Shown: positions 45,549 to 54,630, counted from the stretch's first letter. The stretch is 64,000 nt of DNA from Minwuia thermotolerans (GCF_002924445.1 NZ_PIGG01000034.1:1-64000), one strand, 5' to 3'. The notes: a model not told the origin generated them from the letters alone. Made by a program: numbers and translations.

Positions 45549-48500
45549 TTACTGCAAGGTGCGCACGCCGGTCTGAATGACGCCTGAACTGGCGCGGTAC
45601 ACAGTCAGGATGGTTTCCGCCAGGCGGTCCGCGTTGCCCTCGACGTTGATGTTGAAGACGAAGGGATGGGCGTCGAGCAGATCCGGATTGCGCCCTTCCA
45701 GCCGAACTTCGATCCGCGCCTCGCCCTCGGGCGCCTTGTCGATGCGGATATCCAGCCTGGTGTAGCGGAAGTTTTCCAGCGCTTTCAGCATCAGGTCGAC
45801 CTGTTCACCGCCGCGGTCGCCGAGCACCTGCCGCGCGCGGTCGGTGCTGATGCGCAAGACTCCGTTCGTCCCGCCCGAGAGCCGTGCGTCGTTGATCGCG
45901 ACCTGCTCGCCCCCGATGATGGTGACAGGCACGACCCCCGAGAGTTCCCCGTCCATGCTGACGCCGCCCAGGCCGAGAAGCTGGGTCAGTTCGGCCAGAC
46001 TGATGGCGTCAAGCCCGAGACGCAGGTCCGCATCCCTGGGCGGTGCGGTGACCGAGAATGGCTCGAAGGCGAAGCGGCCTTCCAGCATCTCGCCGCTCAG
46101 CGTGCTGAAGTGCAGCTTGGCGCCTTCAGGCCCGCTGTCGATGTCGAAGGCGGCAATGATGTCGGTCAGCGGGACGCCGGCCTCCAGCCGGCCGATCCTG
46201 AGTGTCTGGGTCTGCGGCGTGCGCAGCGGCGACAGGGAGGCGAGGGCGACCGTGCCGTTGACGCCGGACACTTCCGCCTCCGCCGTCAGCAGCGACACGT
46301 CGCTCAGGCGCACCGTGGCCCGGCCGCCACCGCCATCGGACAGCGGCAGAACGAAGTCGCCCGCTACGGTCCCGTCGGCGGTGACCGCGTCCGCTTCCAG
46401 GGCGGTGAATTTCTGCAGGAACGACATCGCCGTCCCGGCATGGGTCGGCCCCAGGGATATCCGCGCGATCCCGCCGTCCAGGGCGATCTCGGCCTTCAGT
46501 TCCGGGCCGGACAGGCTGCGCGCCTCGCCGGTCACCGCGGGGGCCGACATCGGGCCGGTCAGCCGCCCGCTCAGGGCCAGCGGCGGCGCACCCGCCAGCA
46601 GCGCCGGGTCGATCGCGACGCCGTCGACGGCGAAGCGCTGGTCCAGCCGCGCGCCGGCCAGGTTGACAAGGCCGGCCAGGGAGAGGCCGTCCAGCCGCGC
46701 CATCCCCTCGGCCTCGGCCGTCGCCGCGGCGATGTCGGTGTCCAGACGGTCGAGCCCGCTGGCGAGGTCGGTCCGGAGCGAGGCGCGTATTCCCGTCAGG
46801 CGGATCGGGCCGGGGGTTTCCCCCGTTCGGATCGCAAGGGTGTCGAGGTCCAGATTGGCGGTGGCGACGCCCGGCGCGGGATTGCAGGCCGACAGCGTGC
46901 ATGGCCCCAGCCGCAGCTCTGCGCTGTTGACCCGGGCCGTAACCGGGCCGGGTATCCGAACGCCGCCCCGTGCGCTCACCCCCTCCGTGCGCAGCGTGCC
47001 GCGCCGCAGCCGGATAGCGGTTCCTTCCGGGTCGCCGCTGACCGTGAACGGCGACTGCAGGCGCAGGCCGTCGACGGCGACGCCCCCGGCGTCGAGACCG
47101 GCCAGCCCCGTGTCGAGCCGGCCTTCCAGGGCAAGCGTCCCGCCGGCTCCGACCGTGCCCTCGGCGGCAATTGTGGCGTCGAGAACGCCGATTCCCGCGA
47201 TGTCCCGCAGCGCGGCGTCCAGATTCAGCGACAGTTCGCCGTCCTCCGCGCCGCCGCCGCGATAGTCGAGCTTCAGCGCCGCCGGACCCGAGACGGCGGG
47301 CAGGTTCGGGTGAAGCCCTGCGATCCGCCCCGCATCCTTCAGGGCCGCATCGATACGGAGTTCGGCATGTTGCCGGTCGAGCGACCATGGGGCGCTCAGT
47401 GTGGCGCTTCCGTCGAGCCCGAGTTCCGGCGCGTTCGCATCCAGCTGCGCATCGATGCCTTCGGGTCGCGACTTGATGGTCAGTTCCAGGTTTTCGGGCC
47501 TGACGAGGGTGCGGGCATCGCCCTGTATCAGGATCAGTTCGCTGACGCTTGCGGTCAGGCGCTGTCCGCTCTCGCCTGTCGCCTCGCTGGCGATCCGGCC
47601 TTCCGCCCGGAAGGCCGGGTGGGTGAGTTCGAACCCGCTACCGATTTCGAGCACGCCGCCGCCGGTCAGCGCGATCGTGCCTGGCAATGCCAGCCGCACC
47701 CGGCGTTCCTCCGGGCCGCCTGTCGCCACCAGTCCTTCTACCGCGAAGGCGGGCAGGGCAATCCGGCCGAGCAGCGGGCCGCTCGCCACAGTCTGGGCCA
47801 TCGGCGTGCAGCGGTCGATGGCGCAGGGGCCGAGCATGACGGACGCCCGGTCGATCGCGACGGAAAACGGGCCGGGCCATGGCGCGCCGTCGGCGGTTTC
47901 GATGCCCCCGGCGCTGATGATGACGTCGGAGAGACCGAGATCCGTTCCGTCCTCCACCCCCTCGGCGTCGACGCGCGCCTCCGCCTCGATGTTGGCGATG
48001 GTAACGCCGCCGAACGCGACACGATCCGCCGCCGCTTCCAGACGGCCGTCCAGTACCAGCCGGTCCGTCAGCGTCAGACCGCCGGTGTAGTCCAGTTCCC
48101 GCAGGTGCTGTCCGCCGATGGTCAGATTCCGCGCGGCGAGGCTGAGCCCTCGGGCGGAGATGCCGTCGGGCGACCAGGCGAGCCGCTCGAAGCCGGCGTC
48201 TGCAGATGCAGCGGAACGGAGCAGCAGCCGGCCCCCGGCTTCCACAGACAGGGGCGTTTCACCGGCGATGAGGCGTTCCGGGCGGTGCAGGCGCAGCCGG
48301 AAACCTTCGCTCAGGGTCAGCGTGACGTCGGGGCCCAGAAGCGCAACCGTGGAGGGGCTTGCCACGGCGTCGGGCAGCAGCGTTTCGTTGAGCCCGCTGG
48401 CCAGGATGTCGGCGGTCCCGAATTCGGTCTCGGCGCCCGTGGCGGAGAAGTCGGTGCCGGCGTCGAGAACCGCGCGCAGGCTCTCGAAATGACGGCCGTC

Positions 48501-49466
48501 CCCCACCAGGTCCGCGTCCAGCCGGGTCTCCAGAATGCCACTGGCGGCCGCAGTCTCGCCGGGCCCCTCCAGGGGCAGGCGGCCCCGAAAGGTCAGATGC
48601 AGGTCGGCCGTCCCCGACTGCAGGCCCGTCTCGGGTACGGCCTCGCCCAGCCGGGCGGCGTTCGTCAGGCGCAGGCGAAGATCGATCGCCGTGTCCCCAT
48701 CGCCCGGAGGCAGCGCGCCGTCGCCGCTGGCGGCGAGGTCCAGACCCAGATCCGGGACCGCGCCCTGAAGCGTGACCTCGAATCGCTCCTCACCGAGGGC
48801 GACATCGAACGAGACTCCCTCGGCATCGAGAGGCCGGGCCTCACCCTCCCGCTTCAGACGCAGCCGGGCCAGTTCGCCGCTGATTCGCGTCGCGCCCTCC
48901 GGCGTCACCGCTGTCTCGATGCGTCCCTCTGCCTCCAGCCGCGGATGAGAAAGGCTGAAGGGGGTATTCAGGATCGGTGGCGCGCCGGGCGGGAGGTCGA
49001 TCGTGCCGGGGAGGTCCACATGCGCGACTCCTTCCGCCGTATCGATATCGACCGAAAGATCGCTGAGCGCGATTTCCGGCCGCGGGCCCGGACCGGCCGC
49101 GGCTTCTTCCGTGCCGGCGCCGGCCAGGAACTCCGCCAGCGGGCCGAGGTCCAGCGCGCCGTCGCGCCAGGCGACCGAAAGGTCCACGCCTTCCGCGGCG
49201 ACACGCCGGACCGCGCCTGCGGACAGGTCGTAGCGGATCTCGATGCGGCGCGCCGAGGCGCTGTCTCCCAGGCGCGCGTTGCGGACTTCCGCGCCTTCGA
49301 AGTCCAGGCGGGTCACGTCCAGCGCCGCTTCTTCGATGCCCCGGCCGGCGAGGTAGTATTCGGCGGCGCGCTCGGCCAGCCAGGTGCGCGCAAGCACGAT
49401 CGCGGCCAACAGGATCAGAATCCCGGCCGTCGCGCCGATCGCCAGTCGCTTGCCGCGGATGCTCAC
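45549..49466 (-). CDS. ydbH: YdbH-type AsmA-like inter-membrane lipid transport protein
   Basis: The 1305-residue protein has one N-terminal membrane helix (IGATAGILILLAAIVLA) and a long periplasmic body of repeated amphipathic beta strands, as in AsmA/TamB/YhdP proteins that form lipid grooves. The C-terminal part (SMDGELSGVVPVTIIGG, MLKALENFRYTRLDIRIDK, NINVEGN) is the YdbH-specific domain. It is longer than E. coli YdbH (about 880 residues), in line with an extended groove. The GTG start has GGAG upstream. It is followed by ynbE and ydbL. Confidence 0.9.
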   Translation of the reverse strand: MSIRGKRLAIGATAGILILLAAIVLARTWLAERAAEYYLAGRGIEEAALDVTRLDFEGAEVRNARLGDSASARRIEIRYDLSAGAVRRVAAEGVDLSVAWRDGALDLGPLAEFLAGAGTEEAAAGPGPRPEIALSDLSVDIDTAEGVAHVDLPGTIDLPPGAPPILNTPFSLSHPRLEAEGRIETAVTPEGATRISGELARLRLKREGEARPLDAEGVSFDVALGEERFEVTLQGAVPDLGLDLAASGDGALPPGDGDTAIDLRLRLTNAARLGEAVPETGLQSGTADLHLTFRGRLPLEGPGETAAASGILETRLDADLVGDGRHFESLRAVLDAGTDFSATGAETEFGTADILASGLNETLLPDAVASPSTVALLGPDVTLTLSEGFRLRLHRPERLIAGETPLSVEAGGRLLLRSAASADAGFERLAWSPDGISARGLSLAARNLTIGGQHLRELDYTGGLTLTDRLVLDGRLEAAADRVAFGGVTIANIEAEARVDAEGVEDGTDLGLSDVIISAGGIETADGAPWPGPFSVAIDRASVMLGPCAIDRCTPMAQTVASGPLLGRIALPAFAVEGLVATGGPEERRVRLALPGTIALTGGGVLEIGSGFELTHPAFRAEGRIASEATGESGQRLTASVSELILIQGDARTLVRPENLELTIKSRPEGIDAQLDANAPELGLDGSATLSAPWSLDRQHAELRIDAALKDAGRIAGLHPNLPAVSGPAALKLDYRGGGAEDGELSLNLDAALRDIAGIGVLDATIAAEGTVGAGGTLALEGRLDTGLAGLDAGGVAVDGLRLQSPFTVSGDPEGTAIRLRRGTLRTEGVSARGGVRIPGPVTARVNSAELRLGPCTLSACNPAPGVATANLDLDTLAIRTGETPGPIRLTGIRASLRTDLASGLDRLDTDIAAATAEAEGMARLDGLSLAGLVNLAGARLDQRFAVDGVAIDPALLAGAPPLALSGRLTGPMSAPAVTGEARSLSGPELKAEIALDGGIARISLGPTHAGTAMSFLQKFTALEADAVTADGTVAGDFVLPLSDGGGGRATVRLSDVSLLTAEAEVSGVNGTVALASLSPLRTPQTQTLRIGRLEAGVPLTDIIAAFDIDSGPEGAKLHFSTLSGEMLEGRFAFEPFSVTAPPRDADLRLGLDAISLAELTQLLGLGGVSMDGELSGVVPVTIIGGEQVAINDARLSGGTNGVLRISTDRARQVLGDRGGEQVDLMLKALENFRYTRLDIRIDKAPEGEARIEVRLEGRNPDLLDAHPFVFNINVEGNADRLAETILTVYRASSGVIQTGVRTLQ

Positions 49467-49549
49467 GAATCGCTCCGCTCAGGTGGTACTGGCATCCATA
49501 TTGTCGCGCGGGCGCCCCTTTGCGAGCCGCTCGTGCCGGTGCGTCGTTG

Positions 49550-49945
49550 TCAGATGGTTTCGTCGACGGCGAGACCCTTGAGACGGGACAGTCGCTCCAG
49601 TCGCTTCAGGACCTCTTCGGCCGGGAACTGCTTCAGGACTTCGCCCGTTTCCGGGTCGACGGCCTTGTAGACGAAGCCGCCGCCTTCATCGAGCACGTCG
49701 ATCTCGAGACTGGCGTTGGGCGGGTAGTCGGCCATCATGGCCTTGCCGACGATGCGGGCCGCGCCCTGGCGGTCCACGCGGGGCTCTTCTTCCCGCGTGC
49801 GGCGCTGTTCCAGCATCTCGGCGGTGTCCCGCCGGACTTCGGAATCCCTGGGCCGCGCCTCGGTCGCTTTTTCGACCTTCCGCGTCGCCTTCGTCGGTTC
49901 AACGCCGATGACTTGACCGGTCGTTGCGTCGGATATCATGGCCAT
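49550..49945 (-). CDS. flaG: FlaG-family flagellar protein
   Basis: The 131-residue protein has a variable charged N-terminal half and a C-terminal FlaG domain: ASLEIDVLDEGGGFVYKAVD, PETGEVLKQFPAEEVLKRLE. FlaG influences filament length and assembly. It lies just downstream of a flagellin gene on the same strand, after the flagellin 3' hairpin. ATG 49945 is followed by a second ATG at 49939. GGGGG abuts the first and lies 6 nt before the second, so 49939 may be the real start. Confidence 0.85.
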   Translation of the reverse strand: MAMISDATTGQVIGVEPTKATRKVEKATEARPRDSEVRRDTAEMLEQRRTREEEPRVDRQGAARIVGKAMMADYPPNASLEIDVLDEGGGFVYKAVDPETGEVLKQFPAEEVLKRLERLSRLKGLAVDETI

Positions 49946-50030
49946 CCCCCGATGGTCAGACCCCTTGCGCTGCGGACCCGTCTTCGCCGGCTTGTCCCGG
50001 TCGTTCCGTCCTCAGCGCGGGGGCCGCGGC

Positions 50031-50062
50031 GGGGATATGGAGCCTCGCGGCCCCATATCCCC
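50031..50062 (-). terminator. 3' hairpin of flagellin gene 1
   Basis: A perfect 10-bp stem GGGGATATGG/CCATATCCCC encloses a 12-nt loop, 13 bp beyond the flagellin stop codon. There is no T-tract. The stem core GGATATGG is shared with the hairpin after the second flagellin gene. Confidence 0.65.
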
Positions 50063-50075
50063 TGTGAGCGGGCCC

Positions 50076-50891
50076 TTAGAAGAGACCCAGGATCGTCTGC
50101 GGCGCCTGGTTGGCGATGGACAGCGCCTGCACGCCCAGCTGCTGCTTGATCTGCAGCGACTGGAGCCTTGCGCTCTCCTTGGCCAGGTCCGCGTCCACCA
50201 GGTTGCCGACGCCCTGCGTCAGGGTGTCCTGCAACTGGCTGACGAAGTCCTTGTGGATCTCCAGGCTCTTCGCGTCCGTGCCCAGCGAGGCGAGACGCGA
50301 GTTCGCCGTGTCGATCGCGGCATCCACGGCCGAACGGGCGGCCGCGGCGTTGGTGGCGGTCGTCAGGTCGACGGAGGCGATGCTGAGGCCGGTATTGGCC
50401 GACAGCTGCTGGGCCGAAACGGTGATGGACGAACCTTCATCGTTGGCCAGCACCGAGATGCTGGAGATGGAACCGTCGATCAGGTTCACGCCATCGAACT
50501 CGGCGTTGCTGACGATGGTGCCGATCTGGTCGCGCAGCGCGGTGAAGTCGGCGGCCAGGGCGTTACGGCTGGACGTGTCGAGGCTGGCGTCGGTCGCGGC
50601 GACGGCCTTCTCCTTCATCTCGATGAGAAGGTCGGAGATCGACTGGCCGGCCGCGATCGCGGTATCGGCAGCCGAGACGCCGCGGTCGAGGCTGTTCTTG
50701 ACCGCATCGAAGCCGGAGATGGTGGCGCGGATGTTCTGGGCGATGGCGTAGGTGGAGCCATCGTCCTTCGGTCCGGCGACCTTCAGGCCGGTGTTGATGC
50801 GCGACTGAACCTGGGCCAGCTCCTTGTTGGTGCTGTTGAGGTTCTGCAGGGCGACCATCGCACCCGTATTGGTGTTGACGGAAATTGCCAT
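50076..50891 (-). CDS. fliC: Flagellin (copy 1)
   Basis: The 271-residue flagellin consists almost only of the conserved N-terminal (SVNTNTGAMVALQNLNSTNK) and C-terminal (LQSLQIKQQLGVQALSIANQ) coiled-coil domains joined by a short central region, the compact form usual in alphaproteobacteria. It should form the helical filament. ATG 50891 has GGAG 8 nt upstream. Transcription is probably sigma-54 dependent from 50956-50970. It is highly similar along its whole length to copy 2 upstream. Confidence 0.96.
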   Translation of the reverse strand: MAISVNTNTGAMVALQNLNSTNKELAQVQSRINTGLKVAGPKDDGSTYAIAQNIRATISGFDAVKNSLDRGVSAADTAIAAGQSISDLLIEMKEKAVAATDASLDTSSRNALAADFTALRDQIGTIVSNAEFDGVNLIDGSISSISVLANDEGSSITVSAQQLSANTGLSIASVDLTTATNAAAARSAVDAAIDTANSRLASLGTDAKSLEIHKDFVSQLQDTLTQGVGNLVDADLAKESARLQSLQIKQQLGVQALSIANQAPQTILGLF

Positions 50892-50955
50892 TGGTAGTCT
50901 CCATTCTGGAAGTTGGCGGTTCAACAACGGGCGTTTTGCCCGCGCCGCTTCTTCC

Positions 50956-50970
50956 GCAATGGATGGGCCA
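50956..50970 (-). promoter_or_regulatory. Sigma-54 promoter of flagellin 1
   Basis: On the minus strand TGGCCCATCCATTGC matches the -24/-12 consensus TGGCAC-N5-TTGC, with GG and GC exactly 10 nt apart. The -12 end is 65 bp before the start codon, the same distance as in flagellin 2. TAAATTGTTGAAA at 50986-50998 matches the reverse IHF consensus at 12 of 13 positions and lies between promoter and enhancer. Confidence 0.82.
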
Positions 50971-51030
50971 GTTTTTCCGGATATCTAAATTGTTGAAAAG
51001 GCGGAAGAAATTTCCGTGGAGCGATTCTGC

Positions 51031-51093
51031 CCGGCAATTCTTGCCGGCAGATTCTGCCGGGAGTAGGCAAATAGTTCCGGCAGAAATTGCCCA
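51031..51093. promoter_or_regulatory. Triple 17-bp palindrome, probable enhancer of flagellin 1
   Basis: Three sites fit CCGGCAR-N3-YTGCCGG: 51031-51047 (perfect 7-bp arms), 51044-51060 (perfect arms) and 51077-51093 (imperfect). They lie 60-125 bp upstream of the sigma-54 promoter, the expected place for a bacterial enhancer-binding protein such as FlbD. The rest of this 363-bp intergenic region (51100-51213) is AT-rich, with no gene seen. Confidence 0.65.
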
Positions 51094-51213
51094 GTCGCGC
51101 CCAATTGTTCAATCAATAAATCAAGAATTCGTCTTGACTAGAGTAAAATGGTGAATGACCGATTAACCAAGGAAAGTAAATTGTGGTTCATTGTGGTCGG
51201 AAAAGGCCGCAAA

Positions 51214-51242
51214 GGGATATGGAGCGGTGTGCTCCATATCCC
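51214..51242 (-). terminator. 3' hairpin of flagellin gene 2
   Basis: A perfect 12-bp stem GGGATATGGAGC/GCTCCATATCCC with a 5-nt loop lies 13 bp beyond the flagellin 2 stop. Downstream on the minus strand follow TTT and, after GCGGCC, TTTT. The core GGATATGG is the same as in the hairpin after flagellin 1. Confidence 0.75.
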
Positions 51243-51254
51243 CCTGCGCGGGCC

Positions 51255-52067
51255 CTAGAACAGGCCCAGGATGGACTGAGGCGCCTGGTTGGCGATGGAC
51301 AGGGCCTGCGTGCCCAGCTGCTGCTTGATCTGCAGCGACTGGAGGCGGGCGCTCTCCTTGGCCAGGTCCGCGTCCACCAGGTTGCCGAGACCCTGCGTGA
51401 GGGTATCCTGCAGCTGGCCGACGAAGTCCTTGTGGATTTCCAGGCTCTTCGCGTCCGTGCCGAGAGAGGCAAGACGTGCGTTGGCGGTCTCGATCGCCGC
51501 ATTGACGGCGGAACGGGCGGCGGCCGCGTTGGTCGCCGTGCTGAGGTCGACGGAAGCGACGCTCAGGCCGGTGTTCGCCGAAAGCTGCTGGGCCGAAACG
51601 GTGATGGACGAACCTTCATCGTTGGCCAGCACCGCGATGCTGGAGATGGAGCCGTCAATCAGGTTGATGCCGTCGAACTCGGCGTTGCTGACGATGGTGC
51701 CGATCTGATCGCGGAGCGCGGCGAAATCCGCGTCCAGAGCATTTCGGCTGGCCGTGTCAAGGCTGGCGTCGGTCGCGGCGACGGACTTCTCCTTCATTTC
51801 GATGAGAAGGTCCGAAATCGACTGACCGGCCGCGATCGCGGTATCGGTCGCCGAGACGCCACGGTCCAGGCTGTTCTTGACTGCATCGATGCCGGAGATC
51901 TCGGACCGGATGTTCTGGGCGATGGCGAATGTGGAGCCATCGTCCTTCGGTCCGGCGATCTTGAGGCCGGTATTGATGCGCGACTGAACCTCGGCCAGCT
52001 CCCGGTTGGTGCTGTTGAGGTTCTGAAGGGCGACCATCGCCCCAGCGTTGGTGTTCACTGACAACAT
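51255..52067 (-). CDS. fliC: Flagellin (copy 2)
   Basis: The 270-residue flagellin is nearly the same length as copy 1 and differs by scattered substitutions (for example MLSVNTNAG against MAISVNTNTG, ISGIDAV against ISGFDAV). It has the same conserved terminal domains and almost no variable centre. ATG 52067 has GGAG 8 nt upstream. A strong sigma-54 promoter lies at 52132-52146. Each copy has its own promoter and 3' hairpin, so they can be expressed independently, perhaps at different places along the filament. Confidence 0.96.
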   Translation of the reverse strand: MLSVNTNAGAMVALQNLNSTNRELAEVQSRINTGLKIAGPKDDGSTFAIAQNIRSEISGIDAVKNSLDRGVSATDTAIAAGQSISDLLIEMKEKSVAATDASLDTASRNALDADFAALRDQIGTIVSNAEFDGINLIDGSISSIAVLANDEGSSITVSAQQLSANTGLSVASVDLSTATNAAAARSAVNAAIETANARLASLGTDAKSLEIHKDFVGQLQDTLTQGLGNLVDADLAKESARLQSLQIKQQLGTQALSIANQAPQSILGLF

Positions 52068-52131
52068 TTGATTGCTCCGTTCTGGATTGGGTTTTCGGTT
52101 AGCCGGCCTTTTGCCCGCTGCAACCCGGTTC

Positions 52132-52146
52132 GCAACCCTCGGGCCA
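52132..52146 (-). promoter_or_regulatory. Sigma-54 promoter of flagellin 2
   Basis: On the minus strand TGGCCCGAGGGTTGC is a near-ideal -24/-12 sigma-54 promoter (consensus TGGCACG-N4-TTGC). Its -12 end lies 65 bp before the start codon. Downstream leader blocks GCGGGCAAAA and CCAGAA-GGAG are shared with the flagellin 1 leader. Confidence 0.88.
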
Positions 52147-52174
52147 GAATTTCCATCTTCGTGAATATCAATAA

Positions 52175-52187
52175 AATCAAATAGTTG
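52175..52187 (-). promoter_or_regulatory. IHF-binding site upstream of flagellin 2
   Basis: AATCAAATAGTTG (plus-strand reading) matches the IHF consensus WATCAA-N4-TTR at every fixed position. It is located between the sigma-54 promoter and the palindromic enhancer sites, where DNA bending by IHF would bring the activator to the polymerase. Confidence 0.7.
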
Positions 52188-52207
52188 AGTTGGTATACAT
52201 AAAATAC

Positions 52208-52267
52208 CAGACAAATTCTGCCGATCAGGATTTGCCGGGTCGGGCCCCGGGCGGCAAGTCCTGCCGG
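52208..52267. promoter_or_regulatory. Probable enhancer sites of flagellin 2
   Basis: Three copies of the NCGGCAR-N3-YTGCCG palindrome occur: two degenerate overlapping sites at 52208-52224 and 52222-52238, and a better site (GCGGCAAGTCCTGCCGG) at 52251-52267. The first begins 62 bp from the promoter edge, against 61 bp in flagellin 1, and the 2+1 arrangement is the same. Confidence 0.55.
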
Positions 52268-52363
52268 GCCGGCGGCGGCCGCTGCGACTGTGACCGCGGT
52301 CCCTCGTCCGGAATGCCTGCGGGCGCTAGGCTGGCCCGATCGGCGGCTCAATGAGGTGAAAAG

Positions 52364-53617
52364 GTGCGTAACGCTGTTCTCTGTCGTCTCGTCGTCCTTG
52401 TCGCGGTCCTTGTGACCGGCGGAGGCGCGGCCCGATCCCTGGAACTCGGACCGCTGCACCCGGAAGCCGAGACGGTGCTCGCGCGGCTGGCGGATACCGA
52501 TGCATTCGCCGGGGCGGCGATCGTCGAGCGGCCGGCAAAGGGTCTGCCCGGCGTCCGGGCGCTGACGGTGGGCGAACCCAACGGCGAGGACGTTTCGGCC
52601 CAATTGCTGGTGCGGGGCCGTGCGCTGATCGGCTTGCGTCTGGAGGTGCCGCTGCTGCCTTCCGCCGATCCGGGTCTCTATGCCTTCGCCGATCTGGCCC
52701 CGCTGCTGGAGCCGGCCCTGGCGGGGCTGGCGCACGACGAGGACGTGGCCGGCCGCGAGGCAGTCAAGCGCTGGGCCGGGGAGATCGGCCTGGAAAGCTG
52801 GATGCGGCCGCGCTACGGCGCCTATCGCCTGGAGCGCCGGGTTGGCGGCACCCTTTTCGTCTTCGAGGGCGTGCCGCTCGAACGGTTCTGGATCTCGGCC
52901 AGCCGGGCGCCGGAGACGCTGCACCCGGTGCTGGACGACCTGCAGCCCCATGTGCCGGCGGCCGAGCGCGCCGCCGCGGCCCCCGCCCTGACCGCGGTGG
53001 AGCGCGGCGAATATGGCGAGGCGCGGCGTCTGGCCGGGCCCCATGCCGAGGCGGGGGCGGGCTGGGCCCTGCTGGTGATGGCCGATTATGGCGAGCCGAT
53101 CGGGCCCGGCCGGGCCATGTCCAGCGCCATCAACAACATGCTGGAAAAGTCCGCCGACACCGGTTTCGCGCCGGCCCAGTACGTTTTGGGTCAGCCGGAA
53201 TCGAATTTCGCCGAGCGCCGGCTGACCGAGGCGGCGAAAGCCGGCTACGGGCCCGCGCTGGCCCTGAAGGCGCGCCGTTTCTACCGCGGCGGCCGGGCGG
53301 AGGATCCGGCGGCCCGCTGCGACGAACTGGTGGCGCTGCAGGGCAACGCCATGGCCCAGCTTCGCACCGTCTACCGCTACGCCGAAGGCGGCGGCGCGGC
53401 GGACACGGCCTATTTCTGGGGGCGGGTCACGCTGGAAACCTTCGGCGAGGCTGCAAGCTTCACCGTCGAACGCTACATCCTGCATACGCTGGACGTGCTG
53501 TCGGATCGGCTGGCGCCGGCGGTCATGGCGAAACTGGACGCCGACGCGGCGGACTGGTCGCCGAAATCCTTCGACGAACTGAAACCGAAATACGAAGCGC
53601 TCGGCTGCCTCGAGTGA
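52364..53617 (+). CDS. Secreted protein of unknown function, Sel1-like helical C-half
   Basis: The 417-residue protein has a Sec signal peptide (LCRLVVLVAVLVTGGGAARS-L). The N-terminal half is a mixed alpha/beta domain of unknown type. The C-terminal half is all-helical with repeats resembling degenerate Sel1/TPR motifs (MLEKSADTGFAPAQYVLGQ, LTEAAKAGYGPALALKAR, LVALQGNAMAQLRTVYRYAE). GTG 52364 has GAGGTG upstream. It stands between the flagellin control region and the convergent cysK. A flagellar link is not supported beyond position. Confidence 0.6.
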   Translation: MRNAVLCRLVVLVAVLVTGGGAARSLELGPLHPEAETVLARLADTDAFAGAAIVERPAKGLPGVRALTVGEPNGEDVSAQLLVRGRALIGLRLEVPLLPSADPGLYAFADLAPLLEPALAGLAHDEDVAGREAVKRWAGEIGLESWMRPRYGAYRLERRVGGTLFVFEGVPLERFWISASRAPETLHPVLDDLQPHVPAAERAAAAPALTAVERGEYGEARRLAGPHAEAGAGWALLVMADYGEPIGPGRAMSSAINNMLEKSADTGFAPAQYVLGQPESNFAERRLTEAAKAGYGPALALKARRFYRGGRAEDPAARCDELVALQGNAMAQLRTVYRYAEGGGAADTAYFWGRVTLETFGEAASFTVERYILHTLDVLSDRLAPAVMAKLDADAADWSPKSFDELKPKYEALGCLE

Positions 53618-53624
53618 GGCGGAG

Positions 53625-54590
53625 TCAGAGCCCCTCGAACAGCGCCGTCGAGAGATAGCGTTCGGCGAAGGACGGCAGGATGGCGACGATCGTCTTGCCG
53701 GCCATGGTCTTCCGCTCACCGACCTCCAGCGCCGCGGCGACCGCCGCGCCCGACGAAATGCCGACGGGAATGCCTTCCAGCCGCGCAAGGCGGCGCGCGG
53801 TCTCGAAGGCTGTCTCGTTGCCGATGGTCAGCACCTCGTCGACCACGGAGCGGTCGAGATTGTCGGGCACGAAGCCCGCGCCGATGCCCTGGATCTTGTG
53901 CGGTCCCGGATTGCCGCCCGACAGCACGGGGCTGTCCTCGGGCTCGACGGCGACGATGTGGACGCCGGGCCTGCGCTGCTTCAGCACCCGGCCGATACCG
54001 GTGATGGTGCCGCCGGTGCCGACGCCGGCGATGATGACGTCGACCTTGCCGGCCGTGTCGGCCCAGATTTCCTCGGCCGTGGTGGCGACATGGATCGCCG
54101 GGTTCGCGGGATTGGCGAACTGCTGCGGCATCACGGCGCCGGCGTTATCCGCCATCAGTTCGTTGGCGCGCGCGATGGCGCCGTTCATGCCCTTCTCCGG
54201 CGGAGTCAGTTCCAGCTCCGCGCCCAGCAGCTTCAGCATCCGCCGCCGTTCGATCGACATGCTTTCCGGCATCACCAGGATCAGCCGGTAGCCCTTGGCG
54301 GCGGCGACGAAGGCCAGGGCGATGCCGGTATTGCCCGACGTCGGCTCGATGATGGTCGCGCCCGGTTTCAGATCGCCGGTTTCCTCCAGCGCCTCGATCA
54401 TGGAGACGCCGATGCGGTCCTTGACCGAGGAGAGCGGATTGAAGAATTCCAGCTTGGCCAGGATCGCGGCGCCCTCGGCCAGGTTCTCGCCGATGCGGTT
54501 GAGGCGCACCAGCGGCGTGGAGCCGATGGTCTCGACGATTGAATCATAGATGCGGCCGCGCGGCGGCGTGAAGCGTTCGAAGTCGGTCAT
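53625..54590 (-). CDS. cysK: Cysteine synthase A
   Basis: The 321-residue PLP enzyme (O-acetylserine sulfhydrylase) makes cysteine from O-acetylserine and sulfide. Lys57 in [11 protein letters not shown] is the PLP lysine, TSGNTG at 84-89 is the substrate loop, and [12 protein letters not shown] binds the PLP phosphate. It is the last gene of the coaBC-dut-rrf2-cysK operon, 40 bp after the Rrf2 regulator gene. Confidence 0.96.
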   Translation of the reverse strand: MTDFERFTPPRGRIYDSIVETIGSTPLVRLNRIGENLAEGAAILAKLEFFNPLSSVKDRIGVSMIEALEETGDLKPGATIIEPTSGNTGIALAFVAAAKGYRLILVMPESMSIERRRMLKLLGAELELTPPEKGMNGAIARANELMADNAGAVMPQQFANPANPAIHVATTAEEIWADTAGKVDVIIAGVGTGGTITGIGRVLKQRRPGVHIVAVEPEDSPVLSGGNPGPHKIQGIGAGFVPDNLDRSVVDEVLTIGNETAFETARRLARLEGIPVGISSGAAVAAALEVGERKTMAGKTIVAILPSFAERYLSTALFEGL

Positions 54591-54630
54591 GGCGTTCTGT
54601 CCCCCTCCCCAGGGGTCGGCGTTGCCGCCG

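Noticed and set aside
45666-49670. A 1334-codon open frame on the plus strand
   Set aside because: It is antisense to ydbH, which has a signal anchor, a family match and an operon context. Long antisense frames are expected in DNA with this GC content, and the product (Gln/Arg/Gly-rich, low complexity) looks artificial.
51100-51180. TTGACT and AT-rich sequence as a plus-strand promoter
   Set aside because: No matching -10 element at 16-18 bp and no plus-strand gene follow; the AT-richness is better explained by the flagellin control region.
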